From positions 1 through 15,097 of the forward strand of contig JAZNKF010000034.1 in assembly GCA_045578425.1 (NCBI GenBank): DNA of 15,097 bases. The letters are read 5' to 3'. The translations under genes were made by a program, and so were the position numbers. Of this stretch, positions 6,923-12,784 are shown one piece after another. Position 1 is the first letter of the stretch. Each line of letters opens with the position of its first letter. The stretch comes from RGIG3009 sp045578425 (lineage in GTDB: Bacteria > Bacillota > Clostridia > Oscillospirales > Acutalibacteraceae). A model generated the notes under the pieces. The model was not told where the DNA came from. It worked only from the letters and a program-made list of their open reading frames with translations, and made no database searches.

Positions 6923-7987
6923 ATGGGCTTTGAATACGAAGATGAGGTCTTGGATACCGGCGTTCAAATTAAAGTAATCGGTGTCGGCGGTGGCGGTGGA
7001 AACGCTGTGAATCGCATGATTTCCGCCGGTGTTAAAGGCGTAGAATTTGTTGCTATTAACACGGACCATCAAGCTTTGTTGCGTTCGCAAGCGACAATCA
7101 AATTACAAATCGGTGAAAAATTAACGCGCGGCATGGGTGCCGGCGCTAATCCTGAAAAAGGTCAACGTGCCGCCGAGGAAAGCCGTGACGAAATCACAGC
7201 CGCTCTCAAAGGTACGGACATGGTGTTTATTACTGCCGGTATGGGCGGCGGTACCGGTACCGGTGCGGCTCCCGTTGTGGCAGAAATTGCGCGTGACATG
7301 GGCATTTTGACGGTGGGTATTGTTACCAAACCGTTTGCGTTTGAAGGTCGTCGCCGCATGGAACAAGCCGAAAACGGTATTGCCGTGTTGCGCGAACACG
7401 TGGACAGCTTGGTGGTTATTCCCAACGAACGCTTGAAACTCGTGAGCGAACAACGCATCACGCTGGCTAACGCGTTCCAAGAGGCCGACAGCATGTTGCG
7501 CCAAGGTGTGCAATCCATTTCGGAATTGATTACGGACGAAAAAGCCGCCATCAACCTCGACTTTGCCGACGTTACCGCGGTTATGAAAGATGCCGGCCAT
7601 GCTCACATGGGTATCGGCCGTGCCGAAGGCAAAGACAAAGCGGAAGCCGCTGCTCGCGCGGCGATTGCCAGCCCGTTGCTCGAAACCACTATCAACGGTG
7701 CGCGTGGCTTGATCATCAACGTAACGGCATCGCCCGACATTCCGTTGGAAGATGTGGATTCCGCTTGTAGTTTGATTTCGGATGCCGCGCATCCCGATGC
7801 CAACATCATTTGGGGTCTTACCTTCAACGAGGAAATGGACGATTCGTTGTGCATTACCTTGGTGGCTACCGGCTTCTCTTCGGATGGTTCGTACGTTCCG
7901 CCCACGGAAGACGGAAAAGGCGGCACCGATTCCAGCGATTACGACGATAGCGAATTGTTGGATATGTTCCGCAGAAGACCGCAATAA
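6923..7987 (+). CDS. ftsZ: Cell division GTPase FtsZ
   Basis: Tubulin-like GTPase that forms the cytokinetic Z ring at the inner membrane face. The protein is 354 residues. It has the N-terminal nucleotide site 'IGVGGGGGNAVNRM' (19-32), 'EFVAINTDHQAL' (41-52), the tubulin signature GGGTGTG (108-114), 'FEGRRR' (140-145) and the T7 synergy loop NLDFADV (211-217), which supplies the catalytic Asp to the next subunit. The C-terminal domain ends near 320. A short acidic linker and the tail 'LLDMFRRRPQ' follow, in place of the usual IPxFLRxR-type anchor peptide. The ATG at 6923 has a perfect AGGAGG seven bases upstream. ftsA is not next to it, so membrane tethering may rely on SepF or a distant FtsA; this is inference from the local order only. 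Confidence 0.99.
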   Translation: MGFEYEDEVLDTGVQIKVIGVGGGGGNAVNRMISAGVKGVEFVAINTDHQALLRSQATIKLQIGEKLTRGMGAGANPEKGQRAAEESRDEITAALKGTDMVFITAGMGGGTGTGAAPVVAEIARDMGILTVGIVTKPFAFEGRRRMEQAENGIAVLREHVDSLVVIPNERLKLVSEQRITLANAFQEADSMLRQGVQSISELITDEKAAINLDFADVTAVMKDAGHAHMGIGRAEGKDKAEAAARAAIASPLLETTINGARGLIINVTASPDIPLEDVDSACSLISDAAHPDANIIWGLTFNEEMDDSLCITLVATGFSSDGSYVPPTEDGKGGTDSSDYDDSELLDMFRRRPQ

Positions 7988-7999
7988 GAACTGACTTTC

Positions 8000-8036
8000 A
8001 CGGCGGGAAGCTGGCGCTTCCCGCCGTATTTTCTTT
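8000..8036 (+). terminator. Rho-independent terminator after ftsZ
   Basis: ACGGCGGGAAGC (8000-8011) pairs with GCTTCCCGCCGT (8016-8027) around a TGGC loop, a 12-base-pair GC-rich stem followed by ATTTTCTTTT. It begins 13 bases after the ftsZ stop. The next gene starts 17 bases after the T-run with no visible promoter, so partial read-through may drive it. Confidence 0.93.
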
Positions 8037-8052
8037 TGACAGAGGTGAAAGA

Positions 8053-8784
8053 ATGGCAAGCAAACGCGATTTGTTATCGCCGCTGCGCGCGGCGGTCGAC
8101 ACGTATGATATGATACAAGAGGGCGACAACGTTGCGGTGGGAGTTTCCGGTGGCAAGGACAGCGTGGCGCTGTTGGTGTTACTGGCGCGGTTGCGCCGTT
8201 TTTATCCCAAGCCTTTTACGGTGACGGCGATTACCATTGACCCGTGCTTTGATGGAAAAGAGGGGGATTACGCGCCGATTGCCGCTTTGTGTGAACAGTT
8301 GGATGTGCCGTACATTTTGGAAAGAACTCACCTTTGGGAAGCGGTGAAAGAGCATACAGACCAAAGGGAAACCCCGTGCAGTATGTGTGCGCGCTTACGG
8401 CGCGGCACATTGCATCGTGTGGCGGCAGAGGAAGGGTGCCGTACCGTGGCTTTGGGTCACCACCAAGACGATGCGGCACAAACCGTGCTGATGAATTTGT
8501 TTGCGGGGGCAACGCTTTCCTGCTTTTCGCCGAAAAGTTATTTGGACCGCTCGAACGTTACGGTAATTCGCCCGCTCGTTTACCTAAGAGAGCAAGAAAT
8601 CGAAGCGTTTGTCCGCAAAGAGCAGTTGCCGATAATTCCTTCGCGTTGTCCCGTTGACGGCAAAACGCACCGCCAAGACGTGAAGGAGTTGATGGCACAG
8701 TTATCGCAAACGTACGGCGACGTGAGCGAAAAAATTACCGAGGCTCTTCAAAAAGCAGGGTTAAATGGTTGGGGGAAAGAATAA
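8053..8784 (+). CDS. ttcA: TtcA-like PP-loop tRNA 2-thiolation enzyme
   Basis: Member of the TtcA/TilS PP-loop ATPase superfamily. TtcA adenylates C32 of tRNA and inserts sulfur, using an iron-sulfur cluster. The protein is 243 residues. The PP-loop is SGGKDS (32-37), and a second conserved block, GHHQDDAAQT, lies at 135-144. C109-x2-C112 in 'TPCSMCARLRRG' and C199 in 'PSRCPVD' match the three cluster-binding cysteines of TtcA, which favours TtcA over TilS. It is shorter than E. coli TtcA, and the TilS C-terminal lysine-tRNA recognition domains are absent. The ATG at 8053 follows AGAGGTG (8041-8047). The neighbours (ftsZ, galE) give no functional clue. Clostridial relatives are often annotated only as TtcA-family, and the exact modified nucleotide here is inferred. 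Confidence 0.85.
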   Translation: MASKRDLLSPLRAAVDTYDMIQEGDNVAVGVSGGKDSVALLVLLARLRRFYPKPFTVTAITIDPCFDGKEGDYAPIAALCEQLDVPYILERTHLWEAVKEHTDQRETPCSMCARLRRGTLHRVAAEEGCRTVALGHHQDDAAQTVLMNLFAGATLSCFSPKSYLDRSNVTVIRPLVYLREQEIEAFVRKEQLPIIPSRCPVDGKTHRQDVKELMAQLSQTYGDVSEKITEALQKAGLNGWGKE

Positions 8785-8823
8785 AAACGGACTGCGAGGT
8801 TTTGACCTCACAGTCCGTTCTTG
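8783..8823. terminator. Bidirectional terminator between ttcA and galE
   Basis: AACGGACTGCGAGGT (8786-8800) and ACCTCACAGTCCGTT (8805-8819) form a 15-base-pair stem with one mismatch and a TTTG loop. On the minus strand the stem is followed by TTTTTATT, a good U-tract for galE. On the plus strand the tail (CTTGTG) is poorer, so termination of ttcA is weaker. The two stop codons lie immediately at or near the flanks. Confidence 0.88.
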
Positions 8824-8829
8824 TGTTAG

Positions 8830-9840
8830 TTAATAGCCGTTGGGGTTGTTCGATTGCCAGCGCCATACGTCGCGGCACATGTCTTCCAAGCCGAATTGTG
8901 CTTCCCAGCCGAGCAGTTCTTTGGCTTTGGCGGGGTTGGAATAGCACGTGGCAAGGTCGCCCGAACGGCGGGGGGAAATGACATACGGTACCGCAACACC
9001 GTTGACACGTTCAAACGTTTTGACTAAATCAAGCACGCTGTAACCGGTACCGGTGCCGAGGTTGACCGCTTCTACGCCGGTGTGGGCGCGAGCATAGTTT
9101 ACGGCGCAAACGTGGCCGCGAGCCAAATCGACCACGTGAATGTAGTCGCGAACGCCGGTGCCGTCGGGTGTGTCGTAATCGTCGCCGAATACGGATAATT
9201 GTTTTAACTTACCGACAGCGACTTGCGAAACGTACGGCATGAGGTTGTTCGGGATACCGTTGGGGTTCTCGCCGATGCGGCCGCTGTGATGCGCGCCGAT
9301 GGGGTTGAAGTACCGAAGCAGTACCACCGACCACTCGTTATCGGAAACGCACAAGTCTTGCAAAATACATTCAATCATAAATTTGGTGCGGCCGTACGGG
9401 TTGGTGACGGCACCGACGGGCATGGTTTCGTCAAGCGGCGAGGGGTTGCCGTTGCCGTACACGGTGGCAGAAGAACTGAACACCATGCGTTTACAACCAA
9501 ATTCCTTCATAACGCTGCACAAAACCAAGGTGCCGTTGACGTTATTATCAAAATATTCCAGCGGTTTTTGCACCGATTCGCCCACGGCCTTTAAGCCTGC
9601 AAAATGGACGACGATGTCGATATCGTGTTTTTGGAAAATGCGGCGCAAGCCTTCGGCATCGCGGATATCGCATTCGTAAAACGGAATGTCTTTGCCGGAA
9701 AGTTCTTTGACGCGGGCAAGGGCTTCGGGATTGGAGTTATAGTAGTTATCCAGTACCACAATTTCGTGACCGGATGCCAACAGTTCCAAGCATGTATGAC
9801 TGCCGATATAGCCGCAACCACCGGTGATAAGTATTGACAA
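8830..9840 (-). CDS. galE: UDP-glucose 4-epimerase GalE
   Basis: NAD-dependent epimerase that interconverts UDP-glucose and UDP-galactose, and in many bacteria also UDP-GlcNAc and UDP-GalNAc. The protein is 336 residues, the usual length. The N-terminal Rossmann motif is GGCGYIGSH (7-15). The catalytic set is S124 in 'FSSSATVYG' with Y149-G-R-T-K153, and these numbers coincide with the E. coli enzyme. The start is a TTG at 9840-9838: on the minus strand it is preceded by GGGAGG with an eight-base spacer, and the protein then begins MSILITGG. An upstream ATG at 9891 would add 17 residues with no family support and would lie inside the promoter. The gene diverges from the nucleotidyltransferase-kinase pair, which suggests joint work in nucleotide-sugar metabolism. 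GlcNAc-type activity cannot be decided from these motifs. Confidence 0.97.
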   Translation of the reverse strand: MSILITGGCGYIGSHTCLELLASGHEIVVLDNYYNSNPEALARVKELSGKDIPFYECDIRDAEGLRRIFQKHDIDIVVHFAGLKAVGESVQKPLEYFDNNVNGTLVLCSVMKEFGCKRMVFSSSATVYGNGNPSPLDETMPVGAVTNPYGRTKFMIECILQDLCVSDNEWSVVLLRYFNPIGAHHSGRIGENPNGIPNNLMPYVSQVAVGKLKQLSVFGDDYDTPDGTGVRDYIHVVDLARGHVCAVNYARAHTGVEAVNLGTGTGYSVLDLVKTFERVNGVAVPYVISPRRSGDLATCYSNPAKAKELLGWEAQFGLEDMCRDVWRWQSNNPNGY

Positions 9841-9882
9841 TTTTACTTCCTCCCAGTATGATAAGATTAAGGTGATAACAGT

Positions 9883-9911
9883 ATTATACAAGCTTTTTTT
9901 TCGTTTTGCAA
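9883..9911 (-). promoter_or_regulatory. Sigma-A promoter of galE
   Basis: Read on the minus strand, TTGCAA (9911-9906) and TATAAT (9888-9883) are separated by 17 bases. The -10 is consensus. The spacer holds an A8 run. The leader to the TTG start is about 35 bases and contains the GGGAGG site. Confidence 0.82.
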
Positions 9912-9951
9912 GAGCGCGACGAAAAGTGTACTATTTTTGACAAGTTGGACA

Positions 9952-9967
9952 TTGCTTGTACAAGCAA
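9952..9967. promoter_or_regulatory. 16-base perfect palindrome, candidate operator in the galE/nucleotidyltransferase gap
   Basis: TTGCTTGTACAAGCAA is its own reverse complement and overlaps the -35 region of the plus-strand promoter. Its half-site TACAAGC recurs at 9887-9893 across the galE -10, 72 bases away. This placement fits a dimeric repressor controlling one or both divergent promoters. No regulator gene is in the window, and binding is inferred. Confidence 0.5.
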
Positions 9968-9984
9968 AAATATGGTACTATATA
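9956..9984 (+). promoter_or_regulatory. Probable promoter of the nucleotidyltransferase-kinase operon
   Basis: TTGTAC (9956-9961) and TATATA (9979-9984) are 17 bases apart. Alternatively, TTGCTT (9952-9957) pairs with TACTAT (9976-9981) at 18 bases. Either choice places the -35 inside the palindrome. A consensus TTGACA at 9937-9942 has no -10 at the right distance. The AGAGGG ribosome site is at 9992-9997. Confidence 0.6.
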
Positions 9985-10004
9985 TGTGGAAAGAGGGTAT
10001 TTTT

Positions 10005-10916
10005 ATGAAACCTACATTGATTATTATGGCAGCAGGTATGGGCAGCCGTTTTGGCGGACTCAAACAACTGACACCGGTTGGACCAAACGGGCAATTGTTG
10101 ATTGACTATTCCGTGTACGATGCCATCAAAGCCGGTTTTGGCAAAATCGTGTTTGTTATTAAACACGAGATTGAACAAGAATTCAAAGAACGCTTGGGCA
10201 ACCGTATTGCCGAGAAAATCCCCGTGGAATACGTGTACCAAGAACTCGACAAGTTACCCAAAGGGTACACCGTTCCCGAAGGACGCACTAAGCCGTGGGG
10301 AACGGGGCATGCCATTTTATGTTGCCGCGGCGTGGTAAAAGAACCGTTTATGGTTATCAATGCCGACGATTTTTACGGACGGCAAAGTTATGAGTTGTTA
10401 GCCGAGTTTTTGCAAAAGCCGCAAACGGCAGATAAAATGGCATTTGCCATGTCGGCGTATGTTTTGGAAAACACATTGACCGAAAACGGCTATGTTTCCC
10501 GCGGGATTTGCGAAGTGGACGAAAACGGCAAGTTGTGTGGTTTGGTGGAGCGTACGCGTATTCAAGCCATTGACGGCAAACCGCAGTTTAGCGAAGACGA
10601 GGGAAAAACGTGGGAAGAACTCCCGAGCGGTTGCGCGGTTTCCATGAACGCGTGGGCATTCCCCGCCCAAATGCTGGACCATTTGGAAGAACGCTTTAAG
10701 GTGTTTTTGGATACCACCGCCAAACAAAACCCCGTGAAAGCAGAGTTTTATTTGCCGTTTGCTGTCAACGACATGATGAACGACGGCGAAGCCGAAACGT
10801 TGGTGCTGCGTACCGCCGACCGTTGGTATGGTATGACGTATGCCGCCGACAAACAAGACGTTATGGATGCGATTGCCGACATGACCGACAAAGGTATTTA
10901 TCCTGCCGAGATGTAA
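10005..10916 (+). CDS. Sugar-1-phosphate nucleotidyltransferase (NTP_transferase family)
   Basis: Probably transfers a nucleotidyl group from an NTP to a sugar 1-phosphate, releasing pyrophosphate. The protein is 303 residues from the ATG at 10005 (MKPTLII), with AGAGGG just upstream. The frame is open further back to 9906, but that stretch overlaps the promoter and lacks family character. The nucleotide-binding signature AAGMGSRFGGLKQL (9-22) has the G-x-G-S-R ... K pattern of pyrophosphorylases. WGTGHA (98-103) and NADDFYG (119-125) supply base/sugar contacts and the metal-binding Asp. The substrate cannot be read directly. Because it lies 27 bases ahead of a NahK-type kinase and opposite galE, UTP plus GlcNAc/GalNAc- or glucose/galactose-1-phosphate is the likeliest choice. 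It lacks the left-handed beta-helix acetyltransferase domain of GlmU. Confidence 0.85.
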   Translation: MKPTLIIMAAGMGSRFGGLKQLTPVGPNGQLLIDYSVYDAIKAGFGKIVFVIKHEIEQEFKERLGNRIAEKIPVEYVYQELDKLPKGYTVPEGRTKPWGTGHAILCCRGVVKEPFMVINADDFYGRQSYELLAEFLQKPQTADKMAFAMSAYVLENTLTENGYVSRGICEVDENGKLCGLVERTRIQAIDGKPQFSEDEGKTWEELPSGCAVSMNAWAFPAQMLDHLEERFKVFLDTTAKQNPVKAEFYLPFAVNDMMNDGEAETLVLRTADRWYGMTYAADKQDVMDAIADMTDKGIYPAEM

Positions 10917-10943
10917 GGGTTGGGTTTTTAAAAGGAGATTCTT

Positions 10944-12020
10944 ATGGATTTGATTGAAATTGCCAAACAGTTTTGTTTGGACCGCGAACCGTTGGAAGCT
11001 ACGCCGTACGGATGTGGACATATTAACGATACGTATTGTGTGACCGCCGCCGACAAGCGGTATATTCTGCAACGGATTAATCATCGGATTTTCCCCAACG
11101 TGGAGGGGCTGATGAACAACATTGTCAGTGTGACGAACGTGATTCGCGAGCAGGTGTTGCAAAGCGGTGGGGATGTTGAGCGTGAATGTTTGCAAGTGAT
11201 TCCCACCAAAGACGGCAAGGCGTTTTTGGAATGTGACGGCAATTTTTACCGCATGTATGTGTTTGTGGAAAAAACGCTGTCGTTGCAGGTGGTGGAAAAC
11301 CCGATACATTTTTATTATGCCGCGTTGGCGTTTGGTCAGTTCCAACGTCGTTTGGCGGATTTTCCCGCCGAAACGCTGTGCGAAATTATTCCCAATTTTC
11401 ATAACACCGCCAGCCGTTTTCGTGATTTTGAAGCGGCGGTTGCACGGGATAAAATGGGTCGCGCCGCCTCGGTGCAAGAGGAAATCGAATTCATCCGTGC
11501 ACGCAAAGCCGATACTGAAAAAATTGTTTCGTTGCTCGAAAGCGGGGAATTGCCGTTGCGCGTGACGCACAACGACACCAAACTCAACAACGTGTTATTG
11601 GATGAAGAAACCGGCAAACCCATGGCGGTGATTGATTTGGATACCGTGATGCCGGGGTCGGCACTGTACGATTTTGGTGACAGTATTCGCTTTGGCACCA
11701 ATCCTGCCGCCGAGGACGAAAAAGACCTTTCCAAAGTGTATTGTGATGTTGCGTTGTTTGAAGAGTATACCAAAGGATTTTTGGAAGCGTGCGGTGAAAA
11801 TTTGACTGACAAGGAAAAAGAGTTGTTGCCGTTTTCGGGATATTTGATGACACTCGAATGCGGTATGCGCTTTTTGGCGGATTATTTGGACGGAGATGTG
11901 TATTTCAAAATTCATTATCCCGAACAAAACCTTGACCGTTGCCGTACGCAAATTAAGCTCGCGGCGGATATTCAGGAAAAGATGGACGAACTTTGCGCCA
12001 TTGTTAAAAAATATGCTTAA
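10944..12020 (+). CDS. nahK: N-acetylhexosamine 1-kinase (NahK-like), APH-fold phosphotransferase
   Basis: NahK phosphorylates GlcNAc/GalNAc at the anomeric carbon, a step of the bifidobacterial galacto-N-biose/lacto-N-biose pathway. The protein is 358 residues, essentially the length of Bifidobacterium NahK. Recognisable blocks from memory of that enzyme are 'PYGCGHINDTY' (21-31), the catalytic loop VTHNDTKLNN (207-216, with D211 as the general base), the metal-binding IDLDTVMPGS (230-239), 'DFGDSIRFG' (243-251), 'EDEKDLSKV' (257-265) and 'ECGMRFLADYL' (305-315). The start ATG at 10944 follows AAAAGGAG. It is co-directional with the nucleotidyltransferase (27-base gap) and ends in its own terminator. 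No lacto-N-biose phosphorylase is in the window, so the sugar may come from mucin or cell-wall amino sugars. Related APH-fold sugar kinases with other substrates are possible. Confidence 0.85.
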   Translation: MDLIEIAKQFCLDREPLEATPYGCGHINDTYCVTAADKRYILQRINHRIFPNVEGLMNNIVSVTNVIREQVLQSGGDVERECLQVIPTKDGKAFLECDGNFYRMYVFVEKTLSLQVVENPIHFYYAALAFGQFQRRLADFPAETLCEIIPNFHNTASRFRDFEAAVARDKMGRAASVQEEIEFIRARKADTEKIVSLLESGELPLRVTHNDTKLNNVLLDEETGKPMAVIDLDTVMPGSALYDFGDSIRFGTNPAAEDEKDLSKVYCDVALFEEYTKGFLEACGENLTDKEKELLPFSGYLMTLECGMRFLADYLDGDVYFKIHYPEQNLDRCRTQIKLAADIQEKMDELCAIVKKYA

Positions 12021-12027
12021 AAAGCGG

Positions 12028-12060
12028 TGCACCCAACAACGTTGGGTGCATTTTTGTTTT
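12028..12060 (+). terminator. Rho-independent terminator after the kinase gene
   Basis: TGCACCCAAC (12028-12037) pairs with GTTGGGTGCA (12041-12050) around an AAC loop, followed by TTTTTGTTTT. It lies seven bases after the stop codon and separates the sugar operon from pth. Confidence 0.95.
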
Positions 12061-12091
12061 AAAATTATCGGCACAAATCCCGAAAATCTTC

Positions 12092-12120
12092 TTGCAAAGT
12101 GTGCCTTTTTTTGCCATAAT
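12092..12120 (+). promoter_or_regulatory. Probable sigma-A promoter of the pth-mfd operon
   Basis: TTGCAA (12092-12097) and CATAAT (12115-12120) are separated by 17 bases. The predicted start near 12127 leaves about 50 bases before the pth ATG. It follows the kinase terminator directly, as expected for a new transcription unit. Confidence 0.7.
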
Positions 12121-12175
12121 AAAAGCAGACCGGCAAAGGTGACTTTGGCGGTCTTGGGAAATGAGGATTGATGGT

Positions 12176-12775
12176 ATGTTTTTTAGAAAAGCGGCACCGC
12201 TCGGTGCGGTGAGTTTTGTCGTGGTGGGTTTGGGTAATCCCGGCAAAAAATATGAAGCTACACGACACAACGCGGGGTTCATGGCGGTGGAAGCGTTGGC
12301 AGAAGCGACAGGTGTGCGCGTGAACCGTGTGAAGTTTAAATCGTTGTGCGCCGAGGCACAAATCGGCGGCGAAAAAGTGTTGCTGATGATGCCGCAAACC
12401 ATGATGAACAACAGCGGCGAAGCCGTGCGCGAAGCGTTACAGTTTTATAAATTGCCGCCCGAAAAATGTTTGGTGATTTGTGATGATATTTCGTTGGATG
12501 TCGGCACCATTCGTATTCGCCGAAAAGGAAGCGATGGTGGACAGCGCGGGATGCGCAGCATAATCACGCTTTGTTCGAGCGAAAATTTCCCGCGGATTAA
12601 AGTGGGTGTCGGGCACAAACCGCATCCCGATTACGATTTGGCGGCGTGGGTGCTTTCGCGGTTTTCCAAAGAGGAAACCCCCGCTTTGCTGACAGCGGTA
12701 AAAAATGCCGCCGAAGCGGCAAAGCGTATTGTCAGCGGTGATTTTGAAGGCGCACAAAACGCGTTTTCCAAGTAA
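12176..12775 (+). CDS. pth: Peptidyl-tRNA hydrolase
   Basis: Cleaves peptidyl-tRNA released from stalled ribosomes and recycles tRNA; normally essential. The protein is 199 residues from the ATG at 12176 (MFFRK), about nine bases after GAGG (12163-12166). An ATG at 12161 would add five residues but overlaps this site. Family motifs include 'GLGNPGKKYEATRHNAGF' (18-35), with N21 and catalytic H31 matching E. coli N10 and H20. MNNSG (77-81) corresponds to E. coli N68, and CDDISLDVG (102-110) holds the D93 equivalent. The block that reads GGHNGLK in many Pth proteins is GGQRGMR here (121-127), so the N114 position carries Arg. An N-terminal extension of about 10 residues precedes the first strand. 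The gene is followed nine bases later by mfd, the order known from Firmicutes (pth/spoVC then mfd). Confidence 0.96.
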   Translation: MFFRKAAPLGAVSFVVVGLGNPGKKYEATRHNAGFMAVEALAEATGVRVNRVKFKSLCAEAQIGGEKVLLMMPQTMMNNSGEAVREALQFYKLPPEKCLVICDDISLDVGTIRIRRKGSDGGQRGMRSIITLCSSENFPRIKVGVGHKPHPDYDLAAWVLSRFSKEETPALLTAVKNAAEAAKRIVSGDFEGAQNAFSK

Positions 12776-12784
12776 AGGAGAAGT

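Noticed and set aside
8036..8041. TTGACA just before ttcA as a promoter -35
   Set aside because: A matching -10 would fall inside the coding region after the ATG, and none is visible at 8059-8064.
7121..8059. Minus-strand open frame of 312 codons opposite ftsZ
   Set aside because: It lies wholly over ftsZ and its terminator, and the translation is low-complexity and Arg/His/Gly-rich. I see no ribosome site or known domain.
9937..9942. Consensus TTGACA in the galE/nucleotidyltransferase gap
   Set aside because: The position 17 bases downstream reads ACAAGC, not a -10. The TTGTAC/TATATA pair further downstream fits better.
10398..11570. Long minus-strand open frame (390 codons) spanning the nucleotidyltransferase and kinase genes
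   Set aside because: It is antisense to two well-recognised genes and their intergenic gap, and its translation is His/Phe/Gly-rich with no family character. It is a shadow of plus-strand codon usage.
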